Source: JANMEX01 sp031422915 (GTDB lineage Bacteria > Pseudomonadota > Alphaproteobacteria > Rhizobiales > Rhizobiaceae). Taken from it: DNA of 10,070 nucleotides. Below are positions 7,625 to 10,070 of this stretch, piece after piece. Position numbers and translations under genes: made by a program. Location of the stretch: the NCBI GenBank assembly GCA_031422915.1, contig JANPEK010000067.1:1-10070 (forward strand), given 5' to 3'. The notes under the pieces were generated by a model. The model did not search any database and was not told the DNA's origin. It saw nothing but the letters and a program-made list of their open reading frames with translations. Position 1 is the first letter of the stretch. Each line of letters starts with the position of its first letter.

Positions 7625-8809
7625 ATGACCGGCAGCGCATCTGACACTGCACCAAAGACAGACGCGATCATCGTCGGCGCGGGCATCGCCGGACTTGCGG
7701 CAGCGCTTGCGCTGGCAGGCAAAGGCTACAAGGTCACGCTTTGCGAGCGGGCCGAGGCTTTCGAGGAAATCGGGGCCGGGTTGCAACTTTCGCCCAACGC
7801 GACCCGCCTGCTCAAGCGCCTCGGTGTTTTGGACACGCTGGTTGGCCGCGCAGTTGTTGTGAAAAGCATCCGCCTTTTGGCCGCCAAATCCGGCAAGACC
7901 TTGTTGAGCCTTTCTACCGCCGCCACCCGCCAAGCCGACGCCGCACCGTTCCTGGCGGTCAGCCGCGCGGATTTGCAAGGCGAGATGGTGGCGCAAGTGC
8001 TGGACAGTCCGCTTATTGCGATCCGTGCGGGCCTGACATTTCAAACCGCGATTGACACAGGCAACCGTGTCAAAGCCGTTTTCACGCAGGGCGAAGTTCC
8101 GATACAGATGGAGGCTGACGTGCTGATTGGCGCCGACGGCGTCTGGTCAGCTGTGCGCACGCTGGTGCCCGGTCATGCACAGACACGGCACTCCGGCTAC
8201 ACCGCGTGGCGCGCCACCATTCCTGTTACAAAGGGACTTCCCGCAGCGTTGCGCAATTTGTGCGACCAGCAATCGGTTGGCGCATTCTTATCGTCCGGCG
8301 TGCATCTGGTCGCCTACCCGTTGCGCCGGGGAACTGTGCTCAATCTTGTGCTGATAACGCCTGACATGACCGTTTTTGCCGATGCGCTTGGCGCTTTCGA
8401 GCCACAACTTGCCAAATGTCTCGGTGCGGTCGAAAACTGGCGGTCATGGCCGCTGCACTCCTGTTCCAAAGATGGCGCGTGGACGTCCGGCCGGATTGCC
8501 CTGATCGGTGATGCGGCCCATGCCATGACGCCATTTGCTGCGCAAGGCGCGTGCATGGCCATCGAAGACGGGGTAACGCTCGCGGACTGCATCAGCAAAG
8601 GCAGTGACGTTTCCGCAGCGCTTGCGACTTACGAGCAGCTTCGCAAGCCGCGTGTGGCGAAAGTGGCTGCGCGGGGAATGCTCAACCGGTTTGCCTACCA
8701 TGCCTCCGGCCCCACCGCGCTTTTGCGCAACGCGTTCTTTGCGCTGCGTGGTCAGGGTCTGATGCGTCAGCTTGACTGGCTTTACCGGCATGATGCCGGA
8801 TCAGTCTGA
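7625..8809 (+). CDS. FAD-dependent monooxygenase (salicylate hydroxylase-like)
   Basis: This is a group A flavoprotein hydroxylase of the family that uses NAD(P)H and O2 to hydroxylate, usually, an aromatic ring. It is 394 aa. The N-terminal Rossmann dinucleotide-binding motif is IIVGAGIAGLAAALAL (15-30; Gly18, Gly20, Gly23), followed by the FAD ribose-binding glutamate in LCERAEAFEEIGAGLQLSPNA (39-59). The DG motif is IGADGVWSAVR (168-178) and the GD motif is IALIGDAAHAMTPFAAQGA (291-309). All three flavin motifs are intact. The substrate is not readable: 6-hydroxynicotinate or salicylate hydroxylases and ubiquinone-pathway hydroxylases share these motifs, and no aromatic degradation genes are adjacent. 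A GTG at 7598 is an alternative start, but GGAG at 7616-7619 favours 7625. It follows the zf-CHCC gene and overlaps the convergent aspA by 9 bp. Confidence 0.9.
   Translation: MTGSASDTAPKTDAIIVGAGIAGLAAALALAGKGYKVTLCERAEAFEEIGAGLQLSPNATRLLKRLGVLDTLVGRAVVVKSIRLLAAKSGKTLLSLSTAATRQADAAPFLAVSRADLQGEMVAQVLDSPLIAIRAGLTFQTAIDTGNRVKAVFTQGEVPIQMEADVLIGADGVWSAVRTLVPGHAQTRHSGYTAWRATIPVTKGLPAALRNLCDQQSVGAFLSSGVHLVAYPLRRGTVLNLVLITPDMTVFADALGAFEPQLAKCLGAVENWRSWPLHSCSKDGAWTSGRIALIGDAAHAMTPFAAQGACMAIEDGVTLADCISKGSDVSAALATYEQLRKPRVAKVAARGMLNRFAYHASGPTALLRNAFFALRGQGLMRQLDWLYRHDAGSV
8774..8806. terminator. Nested inverted repeat at the monooxygenase/aspA junction
   Basis: An outer stem, GACTG (8774-8778) with CAGTC (8802-8806), encloses an inner stem, CCGGCA (8785-8790) with TGCCGG (8794-8799), around a 3-nt loop. 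It sits exactly where the two convergent genes end and overlap, so it could act as a bidirectional terminator. No good U-tract follows on either strand, and both genes encode protein through it, so the call is tentative. Confidence 0.35.
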
Positions 8810-10070
8810 TTTGGCAATCAGCCGCTTCGGGCTGGTCAGGAATTCCGGTGACAGGTACTCGTCGATTTCCTTGGCGGTCAGGCTGGTCTCGTTGAGCAAC
8901 AGCTCGCGCACCGGACGGCGCTCTGCAATCGCCTTCTTGGCAATTTCCGAGCATTTCTCATAGCCAAGCACCGGCAGCAGCACGGTGACGATGCCGACGG
9001 AGTTCATCACCAGTTCGGCGCAGCGCTCGCGGTTGGCCGTGATGCCTTCGACACAGCGCTCGCGCAGCGTGATTGACGCGTTTGTGAGCAACCGCTGCGA
9101 TTCTGCAATGCTGTAGCCGATGGTCGGCTCGAACGCGTTTAGCTGCAACTGGCCTCCCTCCGCGCACATGGTGATCGCCAGATCATAACCGACCACAAGA
9201 TAGGCCGCCTGATTGACGACTTCAGGTATGACCGGGTTGACCTTGCCCGGCATGATTGATGATCCGGCCTGCATGGCTGGCAGGTTGATCTCGCCAAAAC
9301 CTGCGCGCGGGCCGCTCGACAGAAGGCGCAGGTCGCTGGCGATCTTCGACAGCTTGACCGCCGTGCGCTTCAACACGCCGGAGAACATGACGAACGCGCC
9401 GGTGTCGGACGTCGCCTCGACGAGATTTTCCGAGCGGGTGATCGCCTCGCCCGAAATATCGGCAAGGCGGGCGATGGCGATGTCAGTGTAGGCAGGATCG
9501 GCGTTGATGCCGGTGCCGATTGCCGTGCCGCCAAGATTGACCTCGCGCAGGAGGCTGAGAGCGTCTGTCAGCCGCGCCATATCCTCGCGGATGGTGATTG
9601 CCCAGGCGATGAACTCCTGCCCGAGCGTCATTGGCACGGCGTCCTGCATCTGGGTCCGGCCGACCTTCAAAATGTCATTAAATTGCCTGCCCTTGGCTGC
9701 AAATGCGTCAGCCAGATCGCTGAGCGCCTTGATCAGACCATAGGTGGCGAAAATGGCTGCGAGGCGCAGCGCGGTCGGATAAACGTCATTGGTCGATTGC
9801 GACATGTTGACGTCATTGTTTGGATGGAGCGCGGCGTAGTTGCCGGGCTGTTCGCCCATTTCAATGAGCGCCAGATTGGCGATGACCTCGTTGGCGTTCA
9901 TGTTGGTCGAGGTGCCCGCCCCGCCCTGCACCGGGTCAAGAATGAACGACTTGTGATGCTTGCCGGCAATGAGTGCCTGGCAGGCGGCGCGGATGGCTTT
10001 GGCTTTCTTGGCCGGGAGCGAGCCCAATTGCTGGTTCGCATCAGCCGCCGCCCATTTGACCATCGCCAGC
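8801..10070 (-). CDS. aspA: Aspartate ammonia-lyase, 5' end outside window
   Basis: L-aspartase catalyses reversible deamination of L-aspartate to fumarate and ammonia as a cytoplasmic homotetramer of the fumarase/aspartase superfamily. About 420 residues are visible. The start lies beyond the right edge: the reading frame stays open to 10070, and the first visible Met (10063) aligns with internal Met53 of E. coli AspA, so about 50 residues are missing. Visible motifs, numbered from that Met: QGGAGTSTNMNANEV (46-60), SQSTNDVYPT (88-97), GRTQMQDAVPMTLGQEF (135-151), the flexible catalytic loop GSSIMPGKVNPVIPE (267-281), and EGGQLQLNAFEP (302-313). GRTQ.QDAVPMTLGQEF, NPVIPEVVNQ and GQLQLN favour aspartase over fumarase C. 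No terminal domain is lost at the 3' end, which overlaps the convergent monooxygenase by 9 bp. Confidence 0.93.
   Translation of the reverse strand, partial: LAMVKWAAADANQQLGSLPAKKAKAIRAACQALIAGKHHKSFILDPVQGGAGTSTNMNANEVIANLALIEMGEQPGNYAALHPNNDVNMSQSTNDVYPTALRLAAIFATYGLIKALSDLADAFAAKGRQFNDILKVGRTQMQDAVPMTLGQEFIAWAITIREDMARLTDALSLLREVNLGGTAIGTGINADPAYTDIAIARLADISGEAITRSENLVEATSDTGAFVMFSGVLKRTAVKLSKIASDLRLLSSGPRAGFGEINLPAMQAGSSIMPGKVNPVIPEVVNQAAYLVVGYDLAITMCAEGGQLQLNAFEPTIGYSIAESQRLLTNASITLRERCVEGITANRERCAELVMNSVGIVTVLLPVLGYEKCSEIAKKAIAERRPVRELLLNETSLTAKEIDEYLSPEFLTSPKRLIAKSD

Noticed and set aside
8801..10070. Class II fumarase (fumC) as the identity of the right-edge gene
   Set aside because: The shared superfamily signature fits both, but NPVIPEVVNQ, QDAVPMTLGQEF and GQLQLN match aspartase more closely than fumarase.

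Overview
The window looks like an ordinary, densely packed core region of an alphaproteobacterial chromosome, most likely Hyphomicrobiales (Rhizobiales)-like. The signs are protein similarity recalled from that group (AspRS starting MHRYRSHTC, a PPK1/Ppx pair, a zf-CHCC protein related to complex I subunit NDUFS6), moderately high G+C judged by eye, and short spacers. No rRNA, tRNA, CRISPR array, insertion sequence, integrase or prophage gene was seen. I assign no genus.

Layout: positions 1-75 hold a GC-rich hairpin behind aspS. aspS (minus, aspartyl-tRNA synthetase) and rnd (plus, ribonuclease D) diverge from a spacer of about 300 bp that carries several inverted repeats. rnd converges with ppx, with 3 bp between the stop codons. 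ppk1 and ppx form a minus-strand operon with a 6 bp gap; the ppx Shine-Dalgarno sequence overlaps the ppk stop codon. Upstream of ppk is a divergent 169 bp regulatory region with a PhoB-box-like repeat and several dyads. From it a plus-strand pair reads out: a small zf-CHCC zinc protein and an FAD-dependent aromatic-ring-hydroxylase-type monooxygenase. The monooxygenase converges with, and overlaps by 9 bp, the 3' end of aspA (aspartate ammonia-lyase), which runs off the right edge without its first ~50 codons.

How the genes work together: PPK1 makes polyphosphate and Ppx degrades it, so one transcript encodes both directions of polyphosphate turnover, possibly under phosphate-starvation control. 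RNase D trims stable RNA 3' ends. AspRS charges tRNA(Asp) and, from a histidine in its anticodon-binding domain, possibly tRNA(Asn) too. AspA interconverts aspartate with fumarate and ammonia. The monooxygenase substrate cannot be read from the sequence.

I see no convincing novel gene system. The points most worth checking are non-coding (the palindromic aspS-rnd spacer and the ppk/zf-CHCC divergent control region), plus an apparent ~30-residue insertion in AspRS.
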